From: CAZGAQ01 sp964523405 | Lineage (GTDB): Bacteria; Planctomycetota; Phycisphaerae; UBA1845; Fen-1342 | Direction of reading: 5' to 3' | Assembly (NCBI GenBank): GCA_964523405.1 | Contig: CAZGAQ010000020.1 | Location: 1 to 64,000 of the forward strand | Length of the DNA: 64,000 nucleotides | Shown: positions 9,501 to 16,431 of the stretch, piece after piece | Layout: each line of letters starts with the position of its first letter | How positions within the stretch are numbered: the stretch's first letter is position 1 | The notes under the pieces: model-generated | Told to the model about the DNA's origin: nothing | What the model saw: only the letters and a program-made list of their open reading frames with translations | Databases searched by the model: none | Translations under genes and position numbers: made by a program

Positions 9501-12500
9501 CGGCACGAGTTGCACCAGCTGCAGTCCTGCGGGGTCTTGTCCCCGCAGCCCGGGCGTCGAGCCCGAATACGATAGCATTCAGCATTTCGGCTTGGGAACC
9601 GCGTTAACGTCCACCGGAGTAGCCGCGGGGTTCCTCGCAGGCGTGATGGACGAAGCCCGCGTGTGGAATTACGCCCGCAGTCAGGCCGAAATCCAGGCCA
9701 ATATGTACCGCGAGATCACGACTGCTGCCGGCCTCATCGGTCACTGGGCCTTGGACGAGAATACCGGCACGACAGCGGGTGACTCGACTACGCCGGCCGA
9801 GAATGGCACGTTGAAGAACGGTCCAGCGTGGGTTAACGACGACCTAGTGGACTTCGGCACACCAGAGGTGTGTGAGCATCTGCCCATCGCAGGTTGCTGC
9901 CACACCGCCGCGGATTGCGGCGATGGTCTGCTGTGCACCGCGGACGCTTGCGTGGGCAATGCCTGCGAGCACGCTGCGATCCCGGGCTGTTGCACAAGTG
10001 CAGTTGACTGCAATGACGGCAATTCCTGCACGATTGACACCTGCCTGAACAACGTGTGCGTTAACGAGCTCATCCCCGAGTGCTGCCTGGGCGACGCCGC
10101 CTGCTATGACGGCGCGGAGTGTACGGCGGATGCGTGCAACACGGCCAACGTGGCGGCGCTTGAACTCAGCGGCACCAGTCAATACGTCAATCTGGGCAAC
10201 GACGGCAACAGCGCCGCGCTGAACTATCTGACGAACTTCGGGACCAGCAGCTTCACGATTGAAGGCTGGTTCTGGGCGGATGCGGCGGCGGATAACATCA
10301 GTCTCTTCCGTCAAGGCAGCCAGAATAGCTACCCGCAGGTCGTCGTACAGCTCAAGTCAGGCGCGAAACTGGCGGCCTCTGTTGAAACGAGTACTTCGCC
10401 GAGCCAAATCGACACCGGGACCCCACCGACGTTTTCGCTAGGTGCGTGGCATCACTTTGCGATGGTGGTGGTCCGTGACCTCGTGACCCCCGCCAATCAG
10501 CGGCTCAACCTCTACCTCGATGGCGTGCTGAAGGAAAGCACGGTCGCTGCGGCGTGGGCGGCCTACCCGATCAACGACACGATTTCGGGCAGCACGCGCG
10601 ACCCGGTCTGGCTGGGGGCTGTGCGCGGGGCGCCCGGCGGAAGTCCGACGGCGTACTTTGATGGCCGTCTGGACGAAATCCGCATCTGGGACCATGCCCG
10701 CACGGCCCAGCAAATCGCTGACAACATGAACAAGCAGGTTTTGACCGCGCCGGGCCTGCAGCATCGGTGGGCAGCGAACGAGGGCAGTGGGACAACGACG
10801 GCGGATACCGGGTTGACGCCGACAACGGCCGCGCAGTTGGCGGGCAGCCCGACCTGGCGCACCCTGGCGGTCGACATTCCGGTTTTCGGCAATGACCGCT
10901 GCGTGCACACGCTCAGTACCGGCGTGTGCCTAATCGATCTAGCGTGCCATGCCGATGGGACTGTGAACCCCGCGAATGCCTGCCAGATCTGCGATGCGGA
11001 TGGCAATCCCACGGACTGGACCGACCGGGACAATGGCACGGTGTGTGACGACGGGCAGTGGTGCACAGAGAATGACCACTGCACGGACGGTGCGTGTGCA
11101 GGCACGGCGCGCGATTGCGACGACCACCTCGGTTGCACGACGGATAGCTGCAATGAGGCCCAGCAGCGCTGCGACAATGTGGTGCAGAGCGGGTTCTGCC
11201 GGATCGGCGACGCGTGCCAAGCGAACGGTGCGCTGAACCCGGCGAACGAGTGTGAGTATTGCGACGCGGTGGCGAACCCGACGGGCTGGACGCCGCGTGG
11301 GAGCGACGCCTCTTGCGGCGGTGTGCTCAGCGGGCCTTGTGATGCCCAGGATATGTGTGACGGAGCCGGCGCGTGCGTGGCGAATTACCAGCCGGCGGGC
11401 ACGCCGTGTCGTGCCGCTAGCGGCGATTGTGACGTGGCCGAGTCCTGCACAGGCACGTCTACGGAGTGTCCGGCGGACGCCGTGCAGCCCAGCGAGCACG
11501 AGTGTCGCGCGGCGGCGGGGGCCTGCGACGTGGCCGAGAAGTGCGACGGAATCGCGAAAGACTGCCCGGCGAATGCGTTCCAGCCGAACGGCACACCGTG
11601 CGACGACCAGAACGCCTGCACGGACGGCGATACCTGTGATGGCCAGGGTGCCTGCAGTGCGGGTGCGGCGGTGACCTGCAATGACAATGATCCCTGCACC
11701 GTGGACACGTGCGAGGCCGACCGCGGCTGCGTATTCACGCCGACGCAAGAGAAGTCCATCTACGCAACGATCCAGGTGCAGGGGCTCGGCGCAGCGGTGA
11801 CGCGCCCGGTCACCCTCGTGGTGACCGACTGCCACACTCCGCCAACGGGCTACAGCGCGGTCGATACTCGGGTGGTGCCGGTCAGCTTCAGCGCCGGCGG
11901 GATCGGCGTTGTCAGCCTGCCGAACGTGAACCCCCACGCGGAATGGATTCAGATCACCGAGGGACACACCTTGAGCCGGCGGCTGGCGCTGCAGTTCGTC
12001 GGGTGTTTGGCTACCGTGACGTGTACCGATGCCAACATGCTCCTGTCAGGCGATTTCTCCAATCCGCCATGGGTTCCGCAGAGCAACCACGTGGACATTC
12101 AGGATTTCGCGATTCTGGCGATCTACTGGAACACGCCGGTTAACGCGAACCTCGGTTCACTCGCGGATGCGACGGGTGACGGACTGCAGGGCGTTGGTGA
12201 TTTTGGCGCGATTCAGGCCAACTTCGCGCGACAGGGTGACGGTTCCGCCGACTGCCCGCTGACGGTGAGCAGCGTGCCGGGCCTCCAGGTTGGTCCGGGC
12301 GCGGCGGGCGCCGGGCTGGGCGAGTATGGCGAGGAGTCGCTGCCGGATTCCACGGGACGGCCCGGTCCGCCCAGCGTGCAGTTGTCAGTCGCGGTCGCCG
12401 TGCTCGGGATTCCGAATGCCGAGCGTGCCGACCGGAACGGCGATGGCGTCATTGACTTACGCGATATTCGCCTGTTCGCGGCGGAACATCGCCTGCAGTT

Positions 12501-12591
12501 GACGCCCGCGTTCAGGGTTCAGCTGGAACGTCTGGAGCGGCTGTATCTCGGGCCCACGCAGTACGCCCCACCGGACGTGCTGCCGAACTAG
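3568..12591 (+). CDS. Giant secreted multidomain protein: 5 LamG domains, metallophosphoesterase, CTDC repeats, dockerin-like C-terminus
   Basis: The start is the ATG at 3568 after GGAGGAGTGGCG; the product is about 3007 residues. A signal peptide ends near residue 39 (AVPARA). Order by nucleotide: LamG-like 1 (3690-4400); CTDC repeat (4430-4560); galactose-binding-like beta domain (4565-5090); calcineurin-like metallophosphoesterase (about 5250-5960) with GDMTND, GNHD, SHA and GHLDQ; LamG 2 (6724-7510), 3 (7900-8620), 4 (9052-9840) and 5 (10150-10870), each followed by CTDC clusters; a long Cys-rich block (10900-11750); a beta domain; dockerin-like loops (VDIQDFAIL, ATGDGLQGVGDF) and DRNGDGVIDLRDIR near the end. 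The first phosphoesterase motif is DPQ instead of DxH and the last lacks the second His of GHxH, so activity is uncertain. It is probably a surface glycan-binding or adhesive protein. Confidence 0.88.
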   Translation: MNLEATADHAVPGVGCTGRMRCVLAGVAVVALAAVPARALNTALEFNGSTQYVNLGNDGNSAALNYLTNFGTSSFTVEGWFYVDAANSSGDNISLFRQGSKGSYPQVAVQIPNGTAALGASVETSTTSTQVDTATPGTFTLQQWHHFALVVVRDLETVANQRMNLYLDGALVESTVAASWSTHPIDDSLVGETRDAALLGVARTAPGANYNYYFDGRLDEVRIWDHARTQQQIQDNMNAPLTAAAGLVHRWGMNEGTGTTAADSVGTAHGALVGATWVAGAPLSCSAPEDCDDLDPCTLDTCDAGTCAHTAVACPTGQTCNPVSGQCETVAPLPIYLGAEWKYRKGTSAPPADWNTVLFDDSGSDWLSGPSGFGYGASGSDCEPQRVTNLPDMTTVPYVSLYLRKLFFVADPAAIYGLNLTMYYDDAFVVYLNGQEVARSITASNINITGSPPAYGATASPDHECSGAETFVLDPTKLVTGLNVIAIQAHNSAQTSSDFVVAPQLEAVAPPNPAPDMPTNPSPASEATAVTPSPELCADVSDTNGDTLTVTFYGREAGGAAGEPFTIVVLPDPQNYAAGYPTIYNAQTQWCVDNRTVRNIVFVTALGDMTNDNSETQWGVADTAMSILDTAGLPYGIALGNHDGSPSDTALYNQHFGVSRFTGRAYYGGHYGVNNDNHYELFTAGGMDFIIFHLECEMGSGYEGICSAECQDVLLWVHGLLTGAHANRRAIIVSHALMQPSGTFMAHGQAVYTALRDCPNFFMTVCGHLDQANHRVDLGTDGHPIYSLIQDYQMRSNGGNGWLRIMTFDPQADTIHVETYSPTVEGGRFINKPTAHADNQPNETGGNELLLTYDMDAGAPFVQLGQLTGVTSGSRACLAWPGRTLGKTYEWYVTVSDGTTVTTGSRWQFTVATTCATDAECEDGNPCTDNVCNPETLLCESANNTAPCSDDANPCTTDVCGDGACTHVPNDSGTCSDGNACTTDACLGGSCVSTYTPTDGCCATQADCNDGNPATDDVCTDGDCTNPPVQSCTTDEQCNDDNVCTSDHCNLANAAALKFDGTNDYVTMGAAAGEAALGARAFTLEAWVKRDGTTWGVTTSTGTGGITAVPLVTKGRGESDTGNLNCNYFLGLIPDSVTPTTVRVTADFEQIGAAGGWADGQNHPACGTGLITDQNWHHVAATYSVADGWRIYVDGIEGTTADGTSCTSCSPAGSCPRSPGVEPEYDSIQYFGLGTALTSTGAAAGFFAGVMDEARVWNRVLSPAEIQANMNSQVTSAVGLIGRWGLNEGSGTQAGDATTPAENGTLTGGPVWVTSELPNLGSGTCQHTAISGCCNTAAECDDASACTVDTCVSHACVHEPVGECCVDADCNDQNACTDDTCVDYQCVYTANDTNTCDDGNACTTDDHCASAVCTGTHIPECCATDLDCKDLNPCTVDTCPSSNVAALSLDGINDYVDFGAASTHTELGLSRFTIECWFKKTGAGVATAFMASAPNNAVPLVTKGRGVGDGGTLDLNYFLGIVNATEASTLVFSFEQIEEAVGADNVVQGTVNIDDSAWHHAAVTYDGAMLRLYTDGVPDGTPLATTKTPRWDSMHRFALGTGYSDYTGGGPSGYFAGYLDEVRVWDHARTQAEIQTTMNQQVLAGTGLVGRWGMNEGAGTALSDATLPASNGTLNGANWISTGLVDFGTGGWCVHTPVSAGTSCSDGVFCNGAETCQDGVCTGGTPPCDGAHCHEEIPACWACNNDTECADGNPCTTDVCNSSSHECEHTPIAGCCQTAAECDDSDHCTTDACIDNLCENVPIPQCCTSDNDCSDGDVCTLDFCPGSGNAAALNFDGTDDYVTMGAAAGETALGARAFTLEAWVKRDGTTWGVTTSTGTGGITAVPLVTKGRGESDTGNLNCNYFLGLIPDSVTPTTVRVTADFEQIGAAGGWADGQNHPACGTGLITDQNWHHVAATYSVADGWRIYVDGIEGTTADGTSCTSCSPAGSCPRSPGVEPEYDSIQHFGLGTALTSTGVAAGFLAGVMDEARVWNYARSQAEIQANMYREITTAAGLIGHWALDENTGTTAGDSTTPAENGTLKNGPAWVNDDLVDFGTPEVCEHLPIAGCCHTAADCGDGLLCTADACVGNACEHAAIPGCCTSAVDCNDGNSCTIDTCLNNVCVNELIPECCLGDAACYDGAECTADACNTANVAALELSGTSQYVNLGNDGNSAALNYLTNFGTSSFTIEGWFWADAAADNISLFRQGSQNSYPQVVVQLKSGAKLAASVETSTSPSQIDTGTPPTFSLGAWHHFAMVVVRDLVTPANQRLNLYLDGVLKESTVAAAWAAYPINDTISGSTRDPVWLGAVRGAPGGSPTAYFDGRLDEIRIWDHARTAQQIADNMNKQVLTAPGLQHRWAANEGSGTTTADTGLTPTTAAQLAGSPTWRTLAVDIPVFGNDRCVHTLSTGVCLIDLACHADGTVNPANACQICDADGNPTDWTDRDNGTVCDDGQWCTENDHCTDGACAGTARDCDDHLGCTTDSCNEAQQRCDNVVQSGFCRIGDACQANGALNPANECEYCDAVANPTGWTPRGSDASCGGVLSGPCDAQDMCDGAGACVANYQPAGTPCRAASGDCDVAESCTGTSTECPADAVQPSEHECRAAAGACDVAEKCDGIAKDCPANAFQPNGTPCDDQNACTDGDTCDGQGACSAGAAVTCNDNDPCTVDTCEADRGCVFTPTQEKSIYATIQVQGLGAAVTRPVTLVVTDCHTPPTGYSAVDTRVVPVSFSAGGIGVVSLPNVNPHAEWIQITEGHTLSRRLALQFVGCLATVTCTDANMLLSGDFSNPPWVPQSNHVDIQDFAILAIYWNTPVNANLGSLADATGDGLQGVGDFGAIQANFARQGDGSADCPLTVSSVPGLQVGPGAAGAGLGEYGEESLPDSTGRPGPPSVQLSVAVAVLGIPNAERADRNGDGVIDLRDIRLFAAEHRLQLTPAFRVQLERLERLYLGPTQYAPPDVLPN
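6811..7254 (+). repeat. Perfect 444-bp direct repeat, copy A (inside LamG 2)
   Basis: This is identical base for base to 9139-9582, and similarity extends beyond both ends with scattered substitutions. Both copies keep frame and encode the core of a LamG domain, including the unusual insert with CTSCSPAGSCPRSPG. Synonymous sites are also identical, so the duplication or gene conversion is recent. Confidence 0.92.
9139..9582 (+). repeat. Perfect 444-bp direct repeat, copy B (inside LamG 4)
   Basis: Second copy of the 6811-7254 segment, offset by 2328 bp, with LamG 3 and its CTDC repeats in between. Recombination between the copies would remove 2328 bp (776 codons) without breaking the frame, so the gene could vary in length in a population. 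Confidence 0.92.
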
Positions 12592-13081
12592 CACGCTGAT
12601 CCGGGATTCGTGCCACAGGCGGCGCCGCATTGCCCGATGGGAATGCCGACAGCGCGGCGCGGCCACGGAGCGACTTCGATACGCGCCAGCGGAGTCGCTC
12701 CCGGCGGCGCCGTCGCTCGAGGCTGTGTTTTCGCGGCACGCAAGCCTTTGTGTAGAAACAGGTAATGAATGAGGCGGTTGGGCGTGCGCGGTGGACGCCC
12801 CGCTACGGAGGATGTTTGCCACAGGGCCGCTAGCTCGCCCGCGCTTCCTGGTTGTGTCGGTCCTGGAAGGTCCCGGAACGGGAATCGGTCGGTGCCATAG
12901 GTGGCGAGGGCCGGGGGTCGGTTCCGGGCGTGGCCACCCAGGACGGCCCGGGCTCGCGAAGCGCGCGGGGCCCTCATCCAGGGGGTGCCGGCAATTCTTG
13001 CGTGGGGTGGTTTCCGGTGCGGGTTGCGCGGGCGGTTCACGTACGAACTTGCGGTGGCCGGTGTCATTGAGGTACGCCGCT
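12592..13081. other. 490-bp intergenic stretch without a convincing gene
   Basis: It separates the giant surface protein gene from the radical SAM operon. It contains one hairpin (12667-12701). An open frame runs through it into the radical SAM gene, but the translation there is Arg/Gly-rich and has no family resemblance. The promoter of the following operon should lie here, but I see no clear -35/-10 pair. Confidence 0.6.
12667..12701 (+). terminator. Hairpin downstream of the giant gene, possible terminator
   Basis: GGAGCGACT pairs perfectly with AGTCGCTCC across a 17-nt loop, 75 bp after the stop at 12591. There is no U-tract and the loop is long, so the terminator role is only tentative. 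Confidence 0.3.
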
Positions 13082-13954
13082 GTGTGTGCGCCTGTGCCAG
13101 CGACCGCAGAATGTCGGAGCGGCCGGTGGGAATCGCGGCGGCGGCGTGCGCGCCAACTTCTGTCGCCGTGCCGACTCTGCGAATGGCGTTGCGGCGTCGA
13201 TCGGGTCGGCGGCGAACGCGGCCGGTGCGCTCTGCCGCTGCAGTCCCGCGTCTTTCGGCAGTACGTGAGCGTCACTGAGGAAATCGAGCTCATTCCGGCC
13301 TTGCGGGTCTACATGAATGGGTGCAATTTCCGGTGCCGTTTTTGTGACACGGCGCCGGAGTGTCACGCCTCGGACACCGGGCGTCCGATTGACGCGGCCG
13401 CATGTGCCGCGGAGCTACGGCGCGCACTTCGCACAGGGGTGCGGACCATCAGCGTGCTCGGGGGGGAGCCCACGCTGCACGCGCATACGCTGGTGGAATT
13501 GGCGGCGGCGGCCGACGGGCCGTTGTCCTTGGCATTGAACACGAACCTGTACGCGACGCCCGAGGCGCTCGCACTCCTCGATGGAGTCGCCGGGCTCTAT
13601 GTCGTGGACCTGAAGTTCGGCCAGGACGAATGTGCCCAGCGGCTCGCCGGCGTGCCGCACTACCTGGACGCGATCCGGCGCAATCTGTGCTGGATCGCAC
13701 GGCGCACGCCCTTCCTTGTTCGACACTTGCTGCTTCCCGGGCACCTGGAGTGCTGCTTTCGACCGCTGGCGAACTGGCTAGCGGCGGAGTTGCCGGGTTG
13801 TCGTTTTCAGCTCTATACGGGGTTCGTCCCTTGCTGGCAGGCGGCCGCGGTCGGGCTTGGCCGCCTGAACACGCGGGCGGAAGCGCGCGCCGCGGTGGAG
13901 CACCTGCGGGCCCTGCCGCTGGAATGGAAGTCAGGCTGCGATGGAACCACGTGA
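13082..13954 (+). CDS. PflX-like (COG1313-type) radical SAM protein
   Basis: The start chosen is GTG 13082, 9 nt after GAGG; the frame is open upstream but without recognisable protein. In the 290-residue product the Cys motif typical of PflX-type proteins is at residues 30-48 (CxxCxxxCGVDR, then GERGRC). The radical SAM signature CNFRCRFC is at 81-88, followed by a GGEP loop near 128. The family is related to pyruvate formate-lyase activating enzyme and is expected to bind a [4Fe-4S] cluster and cleave S-adenosylmethionine. Its target is unknown, and no glycyl-radical enzyme gene is nearby. It heads a run of eight coupled genes and overlaps the next by 14 nt, so it may modify a protein encoded in the same operon (inference). 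Confidence 0.8.
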   Translation: MCAPVPATAECRSGRWESRRRRARQLLSPCRLCEWRCGVDRVGGERGRCALPLQSRVFRQYVSVTEEIELIPALRVYMNGCNFRCRFCDTAPECHASDTGRPIDAAACAAELRRALRTGVRTISVLGGEPTLHAHTLVELAAAADGPLSLALNTNLYATPEALALLDGVAGLYVVDLKFGQDECAQRLAGVPHYLDAIRRNLCWIARRTPFLVRHLLLPGHLECCFRPLANWLAAELPGCRFQLYTGFVPCWQAAAVGLGRLNTRAEARAAVEHLRALPLEWKSGCDGTT

Positions 13955-14129
13955 CGGCGACATGTCCCACGGACTGGTTATCTCCATCACCGTCGGCGTT
14001 GACGGGCGGATCTACTGTCATGATCTGCCACCGGAGTTGCTGCCCGTGCTGACAGAGTGGTGTGCGCCGGACCCCGAGCTCGACCTGCGGCAGGAGGCGG
14101 CGGGGCGACTGGAGTGCGGCCATGAATAG
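13941..14129 (+). CDS. Small hypothetical protein (62 aa)
   Basis: The ATG at 13941 lies 10 nt after GGAAG inside the end of the radical SAM gene; an alternative start is the ATG at 13962. The stop overlaps the start of the AAA ATPase gene by 8 nt, so translation is probably coupled on both sides. The product is acidic, with a beta-strand-like opening (LVISITVGVDGRIYCHDL) and two Cys residues. I recognise no family. The wording ITVGVDGRIY recalls the start of the DUF2997 protein two genes downstream, but that could be chance. Confidence 0.6.
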   Translation: MEPRDGDMSHGLVISITVGVDGRIYCHDLPPELLPVLTEWCAPDPELDLRQEAAGRLECGHE

Positions 14130-15717
14130 GGCAGCGGAAGCCAGCCGGACTGCGGAGGAGCGGCGCTCCGCGCGGGACGAAATCGAGATTCTGATCCGGG
14201 CGCGGTACCCGATTCTCTACGTGGTCAGCTGGGAGGAAGCGCGTGTCGAGCGCTTGCTGCGAGGCATTGCGGCCCAGCGCAACAAGCAGCTTCTGTGCTG
14301 GTCCGTCACGGCAGGGCTGTACAAGTCGGGCGCGGTGCAGGCGGGAGGGCGCCCCAAGGGTCTGGCTGATCCGGTGGAGGCTCTGGATGCCGTGATCGAG
14401 CACAAGGAGCCGGCGGTCTACCTGTTCAAGGACTTCCATCCGTTCATGCGGGCGCGCGACAGCAACGTGGCGGTGATCCGCAAGCTGCGTGAGGTGGCGC
14501 GCGCCCTGAGCGACAGTTACAAGACACTGGTGGTGAGTGCCCCCGTGCTGGATCTGGCGCCGGAGCTGGAGAAGGATGTTACGGTGGTTGATTTCCCGCT
14601 GCCGGGCGCGCGGGACCTCGACGAACTCCTCCAGCGTATTTGCACGGACGTATCGACCAACACGAAGCTGCGCATCACGCTTACCGAGCGCGATCGCGAG
14701 CAGCTCATTCAGGCGGCGCTGGGGCTCACGCTGCAGGAGGCCGAGAACGTCTTCGCCAAGACGATTGTGAATGATGGTCGGCTGTCGGCGGAAGATGTGT
14801 CTGTCGTGTTCTCCGAGAAGCAGCAGATTATCCGCAAGAGCGGCCTGCTCGAGTATTACGAGAGCGCGACGGCCATGCAGGACGTGGGGGGGCTGGACCA
14901 GCTCAAAGACTGGCTCAAGAAGCGAGCCCTGGCGTTCTCCGACCGGGCGCGGCAGTTCGGCTTGCCGGCGCCGAAGGGGGTGTTGCTGGTGGGCGTGCAG
15001 GGCTGCGGCAAGAGCCTTTGCGCGAAGGCGGTCAGTCGCATGTGGCGCATGCCGCTGTTGCGGTTCGACATGGGACGGATGTTCGCCAGCCTGGTGGGTT
15101 CATCCGAGGAGAACATCCGGCGGGCCATCAGTGTCGCGGAGAGCATTGCGCCGGTGGTGCTCTGGGCGGACGAGATCGACAAGGCCTTCGCCGGCTCCCA
15201 GGGGTCTGCCAACACCGACGGTGGCACGACGGCCCGGGTCATGAGCACATTCCTGACCTGGCTGAGCGAGAAGCAATCGCCGGTTTTCGTGATGGCGACC
15301 GCCAACAACATCACGCAGCTTCCGCCGGAGCTGTTGCGCAAGGGCCGGCTCGACGAGATCTTCTTTGTGGATCTGCCCAACGCGACGGAGCGCGAGCAGG
15401 TCTTCGAGATCCACCTGCGGAAGCGCGGCCGCGATCCGGCCGGGTTCGGCCTGCCGGAATTGAGCCGGGCGGCCGAGGGCTTCAGCGGGGCCGAGATTGA
15501 GGAGGCGGTCATCAGCGCCCTGTACGACGTGTTCTACCTGAACAAGGAGCTGGAGACGGCGGATGTGCTGCAGAGCATCCGGCAGACCGTGCCGCTGTCG
15601 CGCACGATGGCCGAGGGGATTTCGGCCTTGCGTGGCTGGGCGGAAGGCCGGGCTCGGCTCGCCTCGTGGCGGGACGGGGAGGTGGCGGCACAGGTTCGGC
15701 GCAAGCTCGAAATGTGA
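14122..15717 (+). CDS. Ycf46-like AAA+ ATPase
   Basis: The ATG at 14122 follows GGAG by 7 nt and overlaps the previous stop. The protein has 531 residues. The N-terminal third (ARYPILYVVSWEEARVERLL and following) matches the N-terminal domain of cyanobacterial/plastid Ycf46 ATPases. The AAA module follows, with Walker A GVQGCGKS near 291, Walker B LWADEIDKAF near 347, sensor-1 MATANN, and the RKGRLDE segment carrying the arginine finger. A C-terminal helical lid ends the protein. No signal peptide or membrane segment is seen, so it should be cytosolic. Ycf46 is poorly understood; a role in carbon-uptake regulation has been proposed in cyanobacteria. Here it sits directly before DUF1257 and DUF2997 genes, probably working as one complex with them. 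Confidence 0.85.
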   Translation: MNRAAEASRTAEERRSARDEIEILIRARYPILYVVSWEEARVERLLRGIAAQRNKQLLCWSVTAGLYKSGAVQAGGRPKGLADPVEALDAVIEHKEPAVYLFKDFHPFMRARDSNVAVIRKLREVARALSDSYKTLVVSAPVLDLAPELEKDVTVVDFPLPGARDLDELLQRICTDVSTNTKLRITLTERDREQLIQAALGLTLQEAENVFAKTIVNDGRLSAEDVSVVFSEKQQIIRKSGLLEYYESATAMQDVGGLDQLKDWLKKRALAFSDRARQFGLPAPKGVLLVGVQGCGKSLCAKAVSRMWRMPLLRFDMGRMFASLVGSSEENIRRAISVAESIAPVVLWADEIDKAFAGSQGSANTDGGTTARVMSTFLTWLSEKQSPVFVMATANNITQLPPELLRKGRLDEIFFVDLPNATEREQVFEIHLRKRGRDPAGFGLPELSRAAEGFSGAEIEEAVISALYDVFYLNKELETADVLQSIRQTVPLSRTMAEGISALRGWAEGRARLASWRDGEVAAQVRRKLEM

Positions 15718-15747
15718 AGCGGCGGCGTCCGCAGAAAGAGGTATGCG

Positions 15748-16197
15748 ATGAGTGCGGTGTGTGTGTTAACGCCTCTGGTGGTGGCATCGTGGCCGGTGCT
15801 CAGTTCGGCCATTGTTGGCGCGGCGGCCAGTCTGGGGTTCGCGGTGCGCGCCGAAGCGCTGTACCGCGAAGCGCCGTCCCGGCGCAAGGTGGAGACAGAG
15901 ATCGAGAACAGCGAAGTCGTGGCGGATGCCCTGGGACGGGGGCAGAAGATCTGCCTGCAGAAGGACGACATCACGATCGAATTCGGTCAGGACGAGCGCG
16001 GCGCATGCAGAGTCTGCGTCACGGGTGACCGGCACAGCGAGCGCGAACTGCGCCAGATCGGCGCAGAGGTGGCCGGGCGCGTCGTGCAGCAATTCGCCTA
16101 TCACAAGCTGATGACCGAGCTCAAGCGACGCCATTACGCGGTCGTGGAGGAGCAAGTGCTGCAGGATCAGTCCGTGCATGTGCGGGTGCGACTGTAG
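15748..16197 (+). CDS. DUF1257 (Ycf35-like) protein
   Basis: ATG 15748 follows AGAAAGAGGTATGCG, 30 bp after the ATPase gene. The 149-residue protein ends with the family-typical pattern of a tyrosine/histidine-rich helix and final strand (FAYHKLMTELKRRHYAVVEE, then VHVRVRL). Its middle (KDDITIEFGQDERG) also fits DUF1257. The first 35 residues are more hydrophobic than usual and could be membrane-proximal. Ycf35 is conserved in cyanobacteria and some plastids with no established function. Adjacency to a Ycf46-like ATPase and DUF2997 supports the assignment. Confidence 0.72.
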   Translation: MSAVCVLTPLVVASWPVLSSAIVGAAASLGFAVRAEALYREAPSRRKVETEIENSEVVADALGRGQKICLQKDDITIEFGQDERGACRVCVTGDRHSERELRQIGAEVAGRVVQQFAYHKLMTELKRRHYAVVEEQVLQDQSVHVRVRL

Positions 16198-16218
16198 GCG
16201 GGCGGCGGAGGTAAGGCG

Positions 16219-16431
16219 ATGCAGCGACCGGAGTTCGACATCACGATCAGCCGCACCGGCAAAGTGACGGTGCAGGTCAAGGGGGCACCGGGGTCACAGT
16301 GCCTGCAGTTGGCCGATCTGATCAAGGAGATCGTCGGGCGCGAAGAGGCCCGACGGCTGACGGCTGAGTACTACGCGCCCGATGGCCGTGTGCGGATCGA
16401 TGCGCAGGTGCGGGATCGCCTCGGTGGATGA
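16219..16431 (+). CDS. DUF2997 protein
   Basis: The 70-residue protein starts at ATG 16219 after GGCGGAGGTAAGGCG. The opening (FDITISRTGKVTVQVKGAPG), followed by a Cys-containing helix (QCLQLADLIKEIVG), is the DUF2997 pattern: a small beta-hairpin plus helix with one conserved Cys. The family is uncharacterised and usually sits beside DUF1257. Its stop overlaps the start of the next gene by 4 nt (ATGA). Confidence 0.75.
   Translation: MQRPEFDITISRTGKVTVQVKGAPGSQCLQLADLIKEIVGREEARRLTAEYYAPDGRVRIDAQVRDRLGG

Noticed and set aside
12791..13081. N-terminal extension of the PflX-like gene from an ATG at 12791
   Set aside because: The extension is Arg/Gly-rich and unlike any radical SAM N-terminus; GAGG plus GTG at 13082 gives the family-typical length.
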